A DNA stretch of 9,936 bases, taken from contig CAJOQL010000018.1 in assembly GCA_905236935.1 (NCBI GenBank), positions 1 through 9,936 on the forward strand, in the 5' to 3' direction. The position numbers were made by a program, and so were the translations under genes. A model generated the notes under the pieces. It was not told where the DNA came from. It searched no databases and saw nothing but the letters and a program-made list of their open reading frames with translations. Origin of the DNA: an uncultured Bacilli bacterium (GTDB taxonomy: Bacteria > Bacillota_I > Bacilli_A > RF39 > UBA660). Shown here in pieces: positions 1 to 6,564 of this stretch. How positions within the stretch are numbered: the first letter of the stretch is position 1; each line of letters starts with the position of its first letter.

Positions 1-128
1 CAGAAGATTATCGAAAAAAAATAAATTTTATTAAAGCAGAAGATTTAGCATTACTTGTTTATAGAGTTGCAACAAATAAAAATATTAACGATGAAATTAT
101 AAAAGTAGGTGATAATAGTGTTAAATAA
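1..128 (+). CDS. 3' end of an unrecognised gene (partial)
   Basis: An open frame enters from the left edge, reading from base 3, and gives 41 residues before TAA at 126-128. The fragment begins EDYRKKINFIKAEDLALLVY and ends GDNSVK. It is a charged, probably soluble C-terminal tail with no motif I recognise. Bacterial relatives of the next gene (ynbB) often follow hflX or miaA, but this tail does not clearly look like the end of either, so I assign no product. The stop overlaps the start of the next gene by about 11 nt, and the next gene's SD (AGGTGAT, 107-113) lies inside this frame. Co-transcription and translational coupling are therefore likely. Coding status rests on the open frame, codon usage like the neighbours, and the overlap. 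Confidence 0.6.
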   Translation, partial: EDYRKKINFIKAEDLALLVYRVATNKNINDEIIKVGDNSVK

Positions 129-1335
129 GATGGTTTTAGAAGTTGAAGAATCTTTAAATGATAATTTTAGAAATATAGATGAGGTTACATTATATAATAG
201 TAAAAAAATATTAGATGCTTTCCATAAAGAAAAACTTCAAGCTAGTGATTTTAATGGAACTAGTGGGTATGGTTATGGAGATACAGGCAGAGATAAAATT
301 GAAAGAATTTATGCAGATGTTTTTAAAGCGGAGAGTGCTTTAGTTAGAAATCAATTTGTAAGTGGTACGCATGCTTTAACTGTAGCATTATTTGGTTTGC
401 TTAGACCTGGGGATACTCTTTTATCAATTACTGGTCTTCCTTATGATACTCTTCATAAAGTTATTGGTATTGTTCCTAATGAGAGTTCACTTAAAAGTTT
501 TGGAATTAATTATAAATATGTTGATTTAATTAAAAATGATTTTGATTATGATGCTATAAGTAAAAACTTAGAAGGAATAAAAGTGGTACATATTCAAAGA
601 TCTTTAGGTTATAGTGATAGGGAAACAATATCTATTGATAAACTAGCACAGGTAATAAAGTTTATTAAAGAAATAAATAAAAATATTATTATATTTGTAG
701 ATAATTGTTACTGTGAATTATGTTCTAAAATCGAGCCTACTGAGGTAGGAGCAGATATTGTAGTTGGTTCTCTTATTAAAAATTTAGGCGCTGGAATTGC
801 TAATAATGGTGCATATATTGTAGGAAAAGAAAAGTTAGTAGATTTATGTGCTGAAAGATTAACCAGCCCTGGTCTTGGTAGTGAAGTAGGTCCATCCCTA
901 AATCAAAATCGTTCATTTTTAGAAGGATTATATTTTGCTCCAATGGTAGTTGCAAATGCTTTAAAAGTTAAACTTTTAACTAGTGAACTTTGTAAAAAAC
1001 TAAGATTTAAAACTATTAATGATAATACAAATGATATTGTTCTTGGTATTGTTTTTAATGATAGAGATAAACTAATTAAATATGTTAAAATGATTCAAGC
1101 ATTTAGTGCTATAGACGCTCATTTTGAACCAGAACCAACTTCTATGCCTGGGTATGATAATGATATTATAATGGCAAGTGGGTCTTTTACTGATGGATCA
1201 AGCATAGAATTTTCTTGTGATGCACCTATAAGAGAACCCTTCATTGCATACCAACAAGGAAGTTTATCGTACGAATATGGTAAAATTGGTGTAGTTAGTG
1301 CATTAGAAAAGATATGTGAGGATAATTATGAGTGA
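118..1335 (+). CDS. Methionine gamma-lyase family / aluminium resistance protein (YnbB-like), PLP-dependent
   Basis: This is a fold-type I pyridoxal-phosphate enzyme of the Met_gamma_lyase family, the 'aluminium resistance protein' group that includes B. subtilis YnbB. It is cytosolic. Its physiological substrate is not established; C-S lyase activity on sulphur amino acids is presumed by family. Numbering from GTG 118 gives about 405 residues, typical for the family. The N-terminal helix ends YNSKKILDAFHK. A glycine-rich stretch GTSGYGYGDTGRDKIE follows at about residues 47-62, with the PLP-region FVSGTHAL near 80-87. FVDNCYCE near 193-200 carries the cofactor-contacting Asp, and SLIKN near 218-222 holds the Schiff-base lysine (about K221). 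TSPGLGSEVG follows. GTG 118 is chosen because AGGTGAT at 107-113 is ideally placed; GTG 109 has no spacing to that SD, and ATG 130 is also possible. The 3' end overlaps the next gene by 8 nt. Confidence 0.9.
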   Translation: MLNKMVLEVEESLNDNFRNIDEVTLYNSKKILDAFHKEKLQASDFNGTSGYGYGDTGRDKIERIYADVFKAESALVRNQFVSGTHALTVALFGLLRPGDTLLSITGLPYDTLHKVIGIVPNESSLKSFGINYKYVDLIKNDFDYDAISKNLEGIKVVHIQRSLGYSDRETISIDKLAQVIKFIKEINKNIIIFVDNCYCELCSKIEPTEVGADIVVGSLIKNLGAGIANNGAYIVGKEKLVDLCAERLTSPGLGSEVGPSLNQNRSFLEGLYFAPMVVANALKVKLLTSELCKKLRFKTINDNTNDIVLGIVFNDRDKLIKYVKMIQAFSAIDAHFEPEPTSMPGYDNDIIMASGSFTDGSSIEFSCDAPIREPFIAYQQGSLSYEYGKIGVVSALEKICEDNYE

Positions 1336-1837
1336 AAAGCTAGTTAAATGGATAATCGGATTATTTGGAACAAGTAGTGCTTTAAGTATAAAATATATCA
1401 TTATATTTATTATTTCTTTAATGCCTATTTTAGAACTTCGAGGTGGGCTTTTAGCAGCATCCTTTCTGGGACTTGACCCAATACCATCTTATATAATTTG
1501 TATGATTGGTAATTTAATACCAATTCCATTAATATTATGGTTTTTAGATTATGTTTTTGATTTTATGAAAAAACATAATATTTTAAAAAAGTTTGTTTTA
1601 TTCTGTGAAAGAAAAGGAAATGATAAAAAAGAAAGTATTGAAAAATATGGTTTTTGGGGTCTAGTCTTATTTGTTGGTATTCCACTTCCAGGAACTGGTG
1701 CATGGACTGGATGCTTAATTGCTACTTTACTTAGAATGGATAAGAAAAAAGCTTTACTAGCTGCTATTATTGGAGTTATTATGGCAAGCATTATTATGAT
1801 GATTATTAGTTTTGGAATAATCGGAAATTTAATTTAG
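1328..1837 (+). CDS. Small multidrug-export family membrane protein (COG2426, PF06695-like)
   Basis: This is a 169-residue integral membrane protein of the family annotated 'putative small multidrug export protein'. The transport function is inferred from annotation tradition rather than strong biochemistry. The family signatures are visible: PILELRGGLLAA at about residues 33-44 and GIPLPGTGAWTGCL at about 117-130. Both are Pro/Gly-rich re-entrant-type segments repeated in each half, as in DedA/SNARE-associated-like topologies. Hydrophobic segments lie near residues 22-46, 52-74, 108-134 and 141-168. A basic loop (about 80-105) separates the halves. I start at ATG 1328 because GAGG at 1318-1321 gives a 6-nt spacer; an upstream in-frame GTG at 1316 has no SD. 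It overlaps the lyase gene by 8 nt, so the two are almost certainly translated from the same mRNA. Confidence 0.88.
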   Translation: MSEKLVKWIIGLFGTSSALSIKYIIIFIISLMPILELRGGLLAASFLGLDPIPSYIICMIGNLIPIPLILWFLDYVFDFMKKHNILKKFVLFCERKGNDKKESIEKYGFWGLVLFVGIPLPGTGAWTGCLIATLLRMDKKKALLAAIIGVIMASIIMMIISFGIIGNLI

Positions 1838-1845
1838 GTGTAGTT

Positions 1846-2757
1846 ATGGAAAATTTATATAAATTGATGAATGAAAGAATAAAAAAATGTGAAATTGACG
1901 AAAAAGATTATAAAACTTTATTTGAAGAATATTTTTTCTGTGAAGCTTTACCAAATCTTTTAGATAAAGTTATTAGTAATATTGATTTAACTAATTTTGA
2001 AGCTTATTTAAAATATGAAAATCTAGAAGTAGAAGAAAAAATAGAGATATTTAAAATTGATGATGATATATTAAGAAGTGATGAGTTAGGTTTAAGAATA
2101 AATTATAAATTATTAGATTATTTTAAAATAATTATTGAACAAATATTAAAAGAAAATAATTTAGGAAGCTTATTTAGCATGCCTGATTATGATAAAGACT
2201 ATTTTAATATTGATACAACATTGGGTAATTTAATTAAAGCATATTATAGGTATATGAATGGTATTGAACTAGTAGATAATTATGAGGAAATGATTAAGAT
2301 TGCTTCTTCAAGTTTAAGTGATATTTATGTAAATGATGTTTTTAGTGGTATTTATTTAAATTTTTTAGATAGTATTTCATCTTTAATTAAAGATATGATT
2401 AATAAAATAAGTATTTTAAATTATAAAGATTTTGATCCTAAGAAAGAAATAATTGATGAACACTTTTATTTTTATGAAGGAAATAGAAAACGTAATAAAA
2501 TATCAAAATTAGATATTTTAACAACTAATAATTATTTAATTGTAGCTAAAGATATGATTAATAAATTTATAACAGATTATGAACTTGGAGGAATGTTTTA
2601 TGATGGAACATATAATGTTCATTTAAAAACTAATTTAGCTAATTTGATGTATGCTTATTATATGGAATTACAAAGAATAGAGTATTTGATTATGGAAAAA
2701 GATGAAAATAAGTTAAAAAGAGAATTAACTTTGTGCTATTATAATAAGAGAAAGTAG
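1846..2757 (+). CDS. Hypothetical protein built from an internal tandem duplication
   Basis: I do not recognise this 303-residue protein. It has no signal peptide or membrane segment and is Lys/Glu/Asn/Tyr-rich, probably cytosolic and helical. By eye it consists of two related halves offset by about 138-142 residues. LLDKVISNIDLTNF (38-51) matches LIKDMINKISILNY (180-193). LGSLF (106-110) matches LGGMF (247-251). TTLGNLIKAYYRYMNGIELV (124-143) matches TNLANLMYAYYMELQRIEYL (262-281). The best-conserved element is a long amphipathic helix with an AYY core. ATG 1846 is preceded by AGGTG at 1836-1840, which overlaps the upstream stop TAG (1835-1837), so its translation is probably coupled to the exporter gene. 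The following gene is spaced the same way. Context (membrane and sulphur-metabolism genes) does not reveal a role. Confidence 0.85.
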   Translation: MENLYKLMNERIKKCEIDEKDYKTLFEEYFFCEALPNLLDKVISNIDLTNFEAYLKYENLEVEEKIEIFKIDDDILRSDELGLRINYKLLDYFKIIIEQILKENNLGSLFSMPDYDKDYFNIDTTLGNLIKAYYRYMNGIELVDNYEEMIKIASSSLSDIYVNDVFSGIYLNFLDSISSLIKDMINKISILNYKDFDPKKEIIDEHFYFYEGNRKRNKISKLDILTTNNYLIVAKDMINKFITDYELGGMFYDGTYNVHLKTNLANLMYAYYMELQRIEYLIMEKDENKLKRELTLCYYNKRK

Positions 2758-2763
2758 GTAAAT

Positions 2764-3864
2764 ATGGATAATGAAAAACAAGGAGATGGTTTAGGTTTAG
2801 TAGGTCTTATTATAGCTTTTATTTTTCCTTTAATTGGTCTAATACTTTCAATTATCGGATTTAACAATAATAAGAAAAATAATGGAAATATTGGTTTTGC
2901 TATTGCAGGAATTATTTTATCATCTATCACTATTTTTATTAGATTAATTGCGGTATTATTAATATTTGTTTTTGGCATAATTAATGTTCCGGGGCTTGTA
3001 AAAAATGGTTTTAAAGAAATGTGTTCTAAAGTAGAAATCTGTGAACATATGGCAGGAAATATATATAATTGTTCTTATAAAAGAGAGAATGCTAATATTA
3101 ATGTAACTTGTGAGAAAAAATATATTCCTGATAATGTTTTAATAAAAGATATAACTGATAATAAAAATAAGGAAGATAAAGAAGATAATAAACCTATTAA
3201 AGAAAATACAAAATATATTGAAAAATATTCTAAAGATGAAGATACATTTAATCTGTATGCTAATGGTAAAAACAATACAATTACTTTTGAATATGTTACT
3301 GAACCATATATTTCTGCGGAAAAATTAGATGAAGAACAGATTAAAAAACAAAAAGAAAATGATGATTTTATTTACAATATAACTTCTATAAATGTTAAAA
3401 TAAATAATAATTTAGTAGAAGGATATCATCCAATTTACGAATATAATAGTAAAAATAATTTTAAAAAAACTTTAAATAAAAATAATATTAAAGTATTAAA
3501 AGGTAATGATAAAGATTATTTTGTTTTATTAATTGAAGAAGATAACTATCAATTTGACGGAGTAACAAATCCTTATATAACTAATGAAAAAGGTAAAGAA
3601 ATAAAAAGAATTGAATTTATTTCTGGAGCAAGCATGTGGGTAACTGATAAGAATTCTATATTGTATAATGCCGGGGCATATGTAATAAATAATGATAAAG
3701 TCCATTATATAGGATGTGCTGAAAATAGCGTTAATAAAAATGGAATTCTAGGTAAAAATGATGTTTTATATCAAGAATATATTTTAACTGTTAATAATGA
3801 TAAGGCAATTATTACTAAAGGAAGTATTTTAGAAGGCACTGGAGCAGGAGCAAAAGTTTGCTAA
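2764..3864 (+). CDS. Membrane-anchored protein with DUF4190-like N-terminus and cysteine-containing outer domain
   Basis: This 366-residue protein has three visible parts. Residues 1-75 hold a short acidic/Gly start, a hydrophobic segment (about 11-33, GLVGLIIAFIFPLIGLILSI), an Asn/Lys loop, and a second long hydrophobic stretch (about 43-73). That arrangement resembles the DUF4190 two-helix module common in Firmicute envelope proteins. Residues 80-120 contain four cysteines close to the membrane (C87, C93, C103, C116), which could form disulphides if exported. A charged linker (about 127-160) leads to a beta-rich C-terminal region (about 165-366) ending in Cys366, with C318 also present. No catalytic motif is recognised. 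ATG 2764 follows an AGGT element at 2756-2759 overlapping the previous stop. It is the last gene of its unit, with a terminator 4-40 nt after the stop. The DUF4190 assignment is by pattern only. Confidence 0.82.
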   Translation: MDNEKQGDGLGLVGLIIAFIFPLIGLILSIIGFNNNKKNNGNIGFAIAGIILSSITIFIRLIAVLLIFVFGIINVPGLVKNGFKEMCSKVEICEHMAGNIYNCSYKRENANINVTCEKKYIPDNVLIKDITDNKNKEDKEDNKPIKENTKYIEKYSKDEDTFNLYANGKNNTITFEYVTEPYISAEKLDEEQIKKQKENDDFIYNITSINVKINNNLVEGYHPIYEYNSKNNFKKTLNKNNIKVLKGNDKDYFVLLIEEDNYQFDGVTNPYITNEKGKEIKRIEFISGASMWVTDKNSILYNAGAYVINNDKVHYIGCAENSVNKNGILGKNDVLYQEYILTVNNDKAIITKGSILEGTGAGAKVC

Positions 3865-3868
3865 GTTG

Positions 3869-3903
3869 AAACTAAAGTGAGAAGTTTTACTTTAGTTTTT
3901 ATT
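3869..3903 (+). terminator. Rho-independent terminator closing the 1-3864 unit
   Basis: AAACTAAAGT at 3869-3878 is the exact reverse complement of ACTTTAGTTT at 3889-3898, giving a 10-bp stem with a 10-nt loop (3879-3888). The T-tract at 3896-3900 follows directly and continues T-rich. It begins 4 nt after the stop codon of the preceding gene. Confidence 0.8.
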
Positions 3904-3949
3904 TGTTTATTTTTGCAAGAATATATTAATTATTATTAAAAATTATATA

Positions 3950-3978
3950 TTGACATACAAAATAAGCTAAGTTACAAT
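3950..3978 (+). promoter_or_regulatory. Consensus sigma-A-type promoter of the GntR/ABC module
   Basis: TTGACA at 3950-3955 matches the -35 consensus perfectly. TACAAT at 3973-3978 is a 5/6 -10 box. The spacer is exactly 17 nt (3956-3972). The promoter lies 37-65 nt upstream of ATG 4015 and after the terminator of the previous unit, so the regulator and ABC genes form their own transcription unit. Confidence 0.85.
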
Positions 3979-4003
3979 ATTATTGTATTAATCAAATAAT
4001 ACA
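3973..4003 (+). promoter_or_regulatory. Two overlapping inverted repeats: candidate operator for the GntR/YtrA regulator
   Basis: TACAATATTATTGTA (3973-3987) is a perfect 7-1-7 palindrome that covers the -10 box. It overlaps a second repeat, TGTATTA (3984-3990) / TAATACA (3997-4003), with a 6-nt centre. GntR-family dimers bind such palindromes, and a site over the -10 and transcription start would block RNA polymerase. Autorepression by the adjacent regulator is the natural reading but is inferred. Confidence 0.6.
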
Positions 4004-4014
4004 GCGGAGGAAAA

Positions 4015-4374
4015 ATGGAATTATCTTTTGACAATAATATTCCAATATATGTTCAAGTATTAGAATATTTAAAAATTTATTTAATTTCTAAAACTTTTAA
4101 ATGTGGAGATAAACTTCCATCGGTTAGAGAATTTGCTATTATCTTTAAAGTTAATCCTAATACAATGCAAAAAGCTCTTGCTGAGTTAGAAAGTCAGAAA
4201 CTTATTTATACGGAAAGAACAAATGGTAAGTATGTAACTAAAGATGAAAAATTAATTGAAAAATTAAAAGATGAATATGCTATTACTCTTGCTAAAAACT
4301 ATATTTGTGGAATGAAAAAAATTGGATTAGGAAAGGCAGATTCAATTAAATATTTAGAAGGGATAAATGAATAA
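4015..4374 (+). CDS. GntR-family transcriptional regulator, YtrA subfamily
   Basis: This is a 119-residue repressor-like protein. The GntR winged helix-turn-helix spans about residues 8-76: IPIYVQVLEYLK in the first helix, then GDKLPSVREFA, VNPNTMQKALAELESQKLI as the recognition region, and TNGKYVT as the wing. The effector part is only about 40 residues (78-119), the hallmark of the short YtrA subfamily, whose members sit beside ABC transporter genes and usually autorepress the operon. GCGGAGG at 4004-4010 lies 4 nt before ATG 4015, a strong SD. The stop overlaps the ABC ATPase start by 8 nt. The promoter with two inverted repeats directly upstream fits autoregulation. The inducer cannot be read from the sequence; family members often respond to cell-wall-active agents. 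Confidence 0.93.
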   Translation: MELSFDNNIPIYVQVLEYLKIYLISKTFKCGDKLPSVREFAIIFKVNPNTMQKALAELESQKLIYTERTNGKYVTKDEKLIEKLKDEYAITLAKNYICGMKKIGLGKADSIKYLEGINE

Positions 4375-5071
4375 TATGGAACTTTTAGAGGTTAAAAACT
4401 TAAATAAATCTTTTGATAATAAAGAAATACTTAAAAATGTAAATTTTTCTATTTCAAGTGGCAAAATAATTGGATTACTTGGCAAAAATGGTGCTGGCAA
4501 AACTACTTTAATTAAATTAATAAATGATTTATTAACACCTACTAAAGGAGAAATTTTAATTAAAGGTCAAAAATTAGGCGTTGAGACTAAAAAAGTAGTA
4601 GCTTATTTACCAGAAAGAACCTACTTAAATAAACAAATGAAAGTATTTGAGGTAATAAACTATTTTAAAGATTTTTATGATAATTTTGATGATAATAAAG
4701 CTAAAAGATTATTAAATGATTTAGATATTGATATTAATCAAAAATTAAGTAAAATGAGTAAAGGAATGCAAGAAAAAGTTCAATTAGTTCTTGTAATGTC
4801 AAGAAATGCAGATTTATATATATTAGATGAGCCTCTTGGTGGGGTTGATCCTGCTACAAGAGATTATATTTTAGATACTATACTTTCTAATTTTAATGAA
4901 AATGCAAGTATAATTATTTCAACTCACTTAATATACGATATAGAAAGAATTTTAGATGAAGTAATATTTATTAATAATGGTGAAATTATTCTACAAAGTG
5001 AAGCTGATAAACTTAGAAATAAAGAAAAATCATCAATTGATGAAATTTTTAGGAGGATGTTCAAATGCTAA
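4367..5071 (+). CDS. ABC transporter ATP-binding protein (YtrB/BcrA-like)
   Basis: This 234-residue cytosolic nucleotide-binding subunit would power the permease encoded next. It has Walker A GKNGAGKTT (39-47) and a Q-loop region YLPERTYL (80-87) in which Glu stands where Gln is classical, as is frequent in this exporter subgroup. The degenerate signature is MSKGMQEK (130-137), used in place of LSGGQ. Walker B is YILDEP (151-156) with catalytic E155, followed by D-loop GGVD (158-161) and switch His H187 in STH. Both the catalytic and nucleotide-binding residues look intact. ATG 4367 is chosen because GAAGGG at 4357-4362 is 4 nt upstream; ATG 4376 would have a poor spacing. It overlaps both neighbours (8 nt and 7 nt), indicating a coupled three-gene module. 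The substrate is unknown; antimicrobial or lipid export, or an envelope-stress role, is a family-level inference. Confidence 0.94.
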   Translation: MNNMELLEVKNLNKSFDNKEILKNVNFSISSGKIIGLLGKNGAGKTTLIKLINDLLTPTKGEILIKGQKLGVETKKVVAYLPERTYLNKQMKVFEVINYFKDFYDNFDDNKAKRLLNDLDIDINQKLSKMSKGMQEKVQLVLVMSRNADLYILDEPLGGVDPATRDYILDTILSNFNENASIIISTHLIYDIERILDEVIFINNGEIILQSEADKLRNKEKSSIDEIFRRMFKC

Positions 5072-5856
5072 AGAAATTACTTAAATATGATTTAAAATAT
5101 ATGATTCAAAATATGAGCGTTTTTTATCTTTTAGCATTATTTTTTAGTGTAACTACAAGAATATTATTCTCTTTAAATGAAACAGTAATGATAAAAGTTC
5201 TTAGTCAAATAAGTGTTGGTTGTATGTTTGCTATGATAGGTAATATTTTAATAAATACTATGATGAGAAGCTGGATAAGATTTAGAGATTCAATTTATAA
5301 AGATGAAGCATATTTAACTCATACACTTCCTGTAACTAAAAATGAAATTTATAATTCTAAATTTATTCAAACTTTATTATTCTTTATTATTGGCTTTTTA
5401 ATAATATTATTAAGTTTGTTTATTACATATTATACAAAAGATAGATGGCTTGAATTAAAAAACTTAATAAGTACAATTACAACTGGTTTGGACTTTAATA
5501 CTTGGGCATTTGTTATAAGTTTTATGACTGTTATTTTTTTAGAAGTATTTAATGCTATTCAGTGTGGTTTTTTAGGAATTATTCTTGGAAACAAAAAGAA
5601 TAATGCTAAAACCGGTTTTTCAATATTATTTGGTTTTATAGCATATTTATTATCTCAAAGTATGGTATTATTTTTAGTATTTATGGTGGGTTTATTTAAT
5701 GAAGGCATTATGAATTTATTTACTAGTAATATATTATTAGATACTAGTTCTCTTAAATTATTAATTATTTTAGCAATTACTCTTTATTTAATTATTATTG
5801 GTCTTATGAGTATAATTTGTAAAAAAGAATTAAATAAAGGAGTTAACATTGAATAG
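5065..5856 (+). CDS. ABC-2 type transporter permease subunit
   Basis: This 263-residue polytopic membrane protein has about six hydrophobic segments (approximately 18-36, 45-65, 101-123, 147-172, 184-209, 230-251). A cytosolic coupling region contains RFRDSIYKDEAYLTHTLPVT (72-91). The 'DE-YL-xTLPV' pattern is characteristic of permeases paired with YtrA/GntR-linked ATPases in Firmicutes. AGGAGG at 5051-5056, inside the ATPase gene, lies 8 nt before ATG 5065, and the reading frames overlap by 7 nt, so subunit stoichiometry is probably set by translational coupling. It should dimerise, or pair with another permease, on top of the ATPase dimer; only one permease gene is present, so a homodimer is likely. 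The substrate is not deducible. Confidence 0.88.
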   Translation: MLKKLLKYDLKYMIQNMSVFYLLALFFSVTTRILFSLNETVMIKVLSQISVGCMFAMIGNILINTMMRSWIRFRDSIYKDEAYLTHTLPVTKNEIYNSKFIQTLLFFIIGFLIILLSLFITYYTKDRWLELKNLISTITTGLDFNTWAFVISFMTVIFLEVFNAIQCGFLGIILGNKKNNAKTGFSILFGFIAYLLSQSMVLFLVFMVGLFNEGIMNLFTSNILLDTSSLKLLIILAITLYLIIIGLMSIICKKELNKGVNIE

Positions 5857-5883
5857 AGGTTGGAATATTCCAATCTTTTTATT
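5857..5883 (+). terminator. Rho-independent terminator after the ABC module
   Basis: GGTTGGA (5858-5864) pairs with TCCAATC (5869-5875) across an ATAT loop, with one G-T pair, and the stem is followed by TTTTT (5876-5880). It starts directly after the permease stop codon at 5854-5856. Confidence 0.8.
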
Positions 5884-5913
5884 AGTTAACAATTAGGATG
5901 ATATAAAAAAATA

Positions 5914-5922
5914 TGTTATAAT
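5914..5922 (+). promoter_or_regulatory. Extended -10 promoter of the RsbW-like gene
   Basis: TGTTATAAT at 5914-5922 is an extended -10 element (TG, one base, then perfect TATAAT). No convincing -35 lies 16-18 nt upstream; TTAACA at 5886-5891 is too far away. The distance to the SD at 5928-5934 is very short, so the 5' UTR would be about 10-12 nt. It lies between a terminator and the next gene. Confidence 0.6.
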
Positions 5923-5939
5923 TATTGAAGGAGGCTAAT

Positions 5940-6429
5940 ATGGAAGGTTTATTTAATAAGGCTATTATTATGTTTAGAGTTATCACCAAAAATTAATAAT
6001 GATAATTTAATTGAATTAAAAAAGACTTTTAAAGCTGATGTAAATGAAATAAATAATGTTTTTGAATATTTTACTGATTCGATAGCTGAAATAGTAGGTT
6101 TAGAAAATGTAAAGAAATATTATATAGTTATTGATGAACTTTTTTCTAATATTGCTAAATATAGCTATAAAGATATAACAGATAAAAGAGAAAAATGTAT
6201 ATTTATTGATTTAACTATTGATTTAAATAAAAGAATAATTTCAATTGTATTTGAAGATAATGGGATACCATTTAATCCACTTACAATAATGGAACCGAAT
6301 ACTAGTAAAGATGTAAGTGAAAGAGAAATTGGTGGTCTTGGAATATTTATTGTAAAAAAAATGATGGATGAAGTATTTTATGAGTATAAAGATTTAAAGA
6401 ATATTTTAACAATAGTAAAAAAATATTAA
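5940..6429 (+). pseudogene. Frame-disrupted RsbW/SpoIIAB-like ATPase (anti-sigma factor / switch kinase domain)
   Basis: AAGGAGG (5928-5934) sits 5 nt before ATG 5940, but that frame stops at TAA 5994-5996 after 18 codons. The +1 frame is open from 5929 to TAA 6427-6429 and encodes a complete HATPase_c_2 domain. The N-box DELFSNIAK is at 6133-6159, the G1 motif FEDNGIPFNP at 6250-6279, the G2 motif GGLGIFIVKK at 6331-6360, and the final strand ends NILTIVKKY. No ATG, GTG or TTG start exists in this frame ahead of the domain. Relatives bind ATP, phosphorylate STAS antagonists and hold sigma factors, or act in similar partner switches. Removing one base would give about 162 residues, a normal family length; an AAAAA run at 5988-5992 is a natural place. 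It is a mutation, an assembly indel, or a +1 recoding site. No sigma factor or STAS gene is adjacent. Confidence 0.78.
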
Positions 6430-6474
6430 AAAAGTATTTATTTTTAAAGTTATTATTTCTAAAATTTTAAATCC

Positions 6475-6495
6475 TTAATTTAGTGGATAAATTAA
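6475..6495. repeat. Perfect 8-bp AT-only inverted repeat in the 6430-6564 spacer
   Basis: TTAATTTA (6475-6482) and TAAATTAA (6488-6495) are exact reverse complements around a 5-nt centre, gtgga. The stem contains only A-T pairs and is not followed by a T-tract, so it is a poor terminator. It could be a regulatory palindrome for the downstream gene or chance in AT-rich DNA. The rest of the 135-nt spacer holds the promoter at 6532-6540 and nothing else I can recognise. Confidence 0.25.
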
Positions 6496-6531
6496 TTAAA
6501 TTAAAAAGTGTATTAAAATATTAATAGTTTT

Positions 6532-6540
6532 TGATATAAT
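6532..6540 (+). promoter_or_regulatory. Extended -10 promoter upstream of the 6565 gene
   Basis: TGATATAAT at 6532-6540 is a perfect TATAAT with an upstream TG. The -35 region at a 17-nt spacing (6512-6517, ATTAAA) is weak. It is 24 nt upstream of ATG 6565, so the leader is short. The same TGATATAAT sequence recurs at 9035-9043. Confidence 0.6.
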
Positions 6541-6564
6541 AAAAATTAAGAAAGTGGGATATTA

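Noticed and set aside
109..117. GTG 109 as start of the YnbB-like gene
   Set aside because: The only SD (AGGTGAT, 107-113) overlaps this codon, so it cannot serve it; GTG 118 has correct spacing.
1549..1791. Reverse-strand open frame of 80 codons
   Set aside because: It lies entirely inside the clearly coding exporter gene on the + strand, has no SD, and its composition mirrors the opposite strand.
2739..2978. Reverse-strand open frame of 79 codons
   Set aside because: It is antisense to the hydrophobic N-terminus of the 2764 gene; hydrophobic coding DNA often leaves the complementary frame open. No promoter or SD.
3075..3275. Reverse-strand open frame of 66 codons
   Set aside because: It is antisense to the Lys/Asp-rich linker of the 2764 gene; the apparent Leu/Ser richness is the complement of Lys/Asp codons.
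5940..5996. An 18-codon leader peptide gene in front of the ATPase
   Set aside because: The strong SD suits a main gene, there is no attenuator hairpin after it, and the next frame has no start of its own, so frame disruption explains the region better than a leader peptide.
6430..6564. A small RNA or small ORF in the AT-rich spacer
   Set aside because: There is no SD-start pair and no T-tract hairpin; the only structured element is an AT-only inverted repeat.
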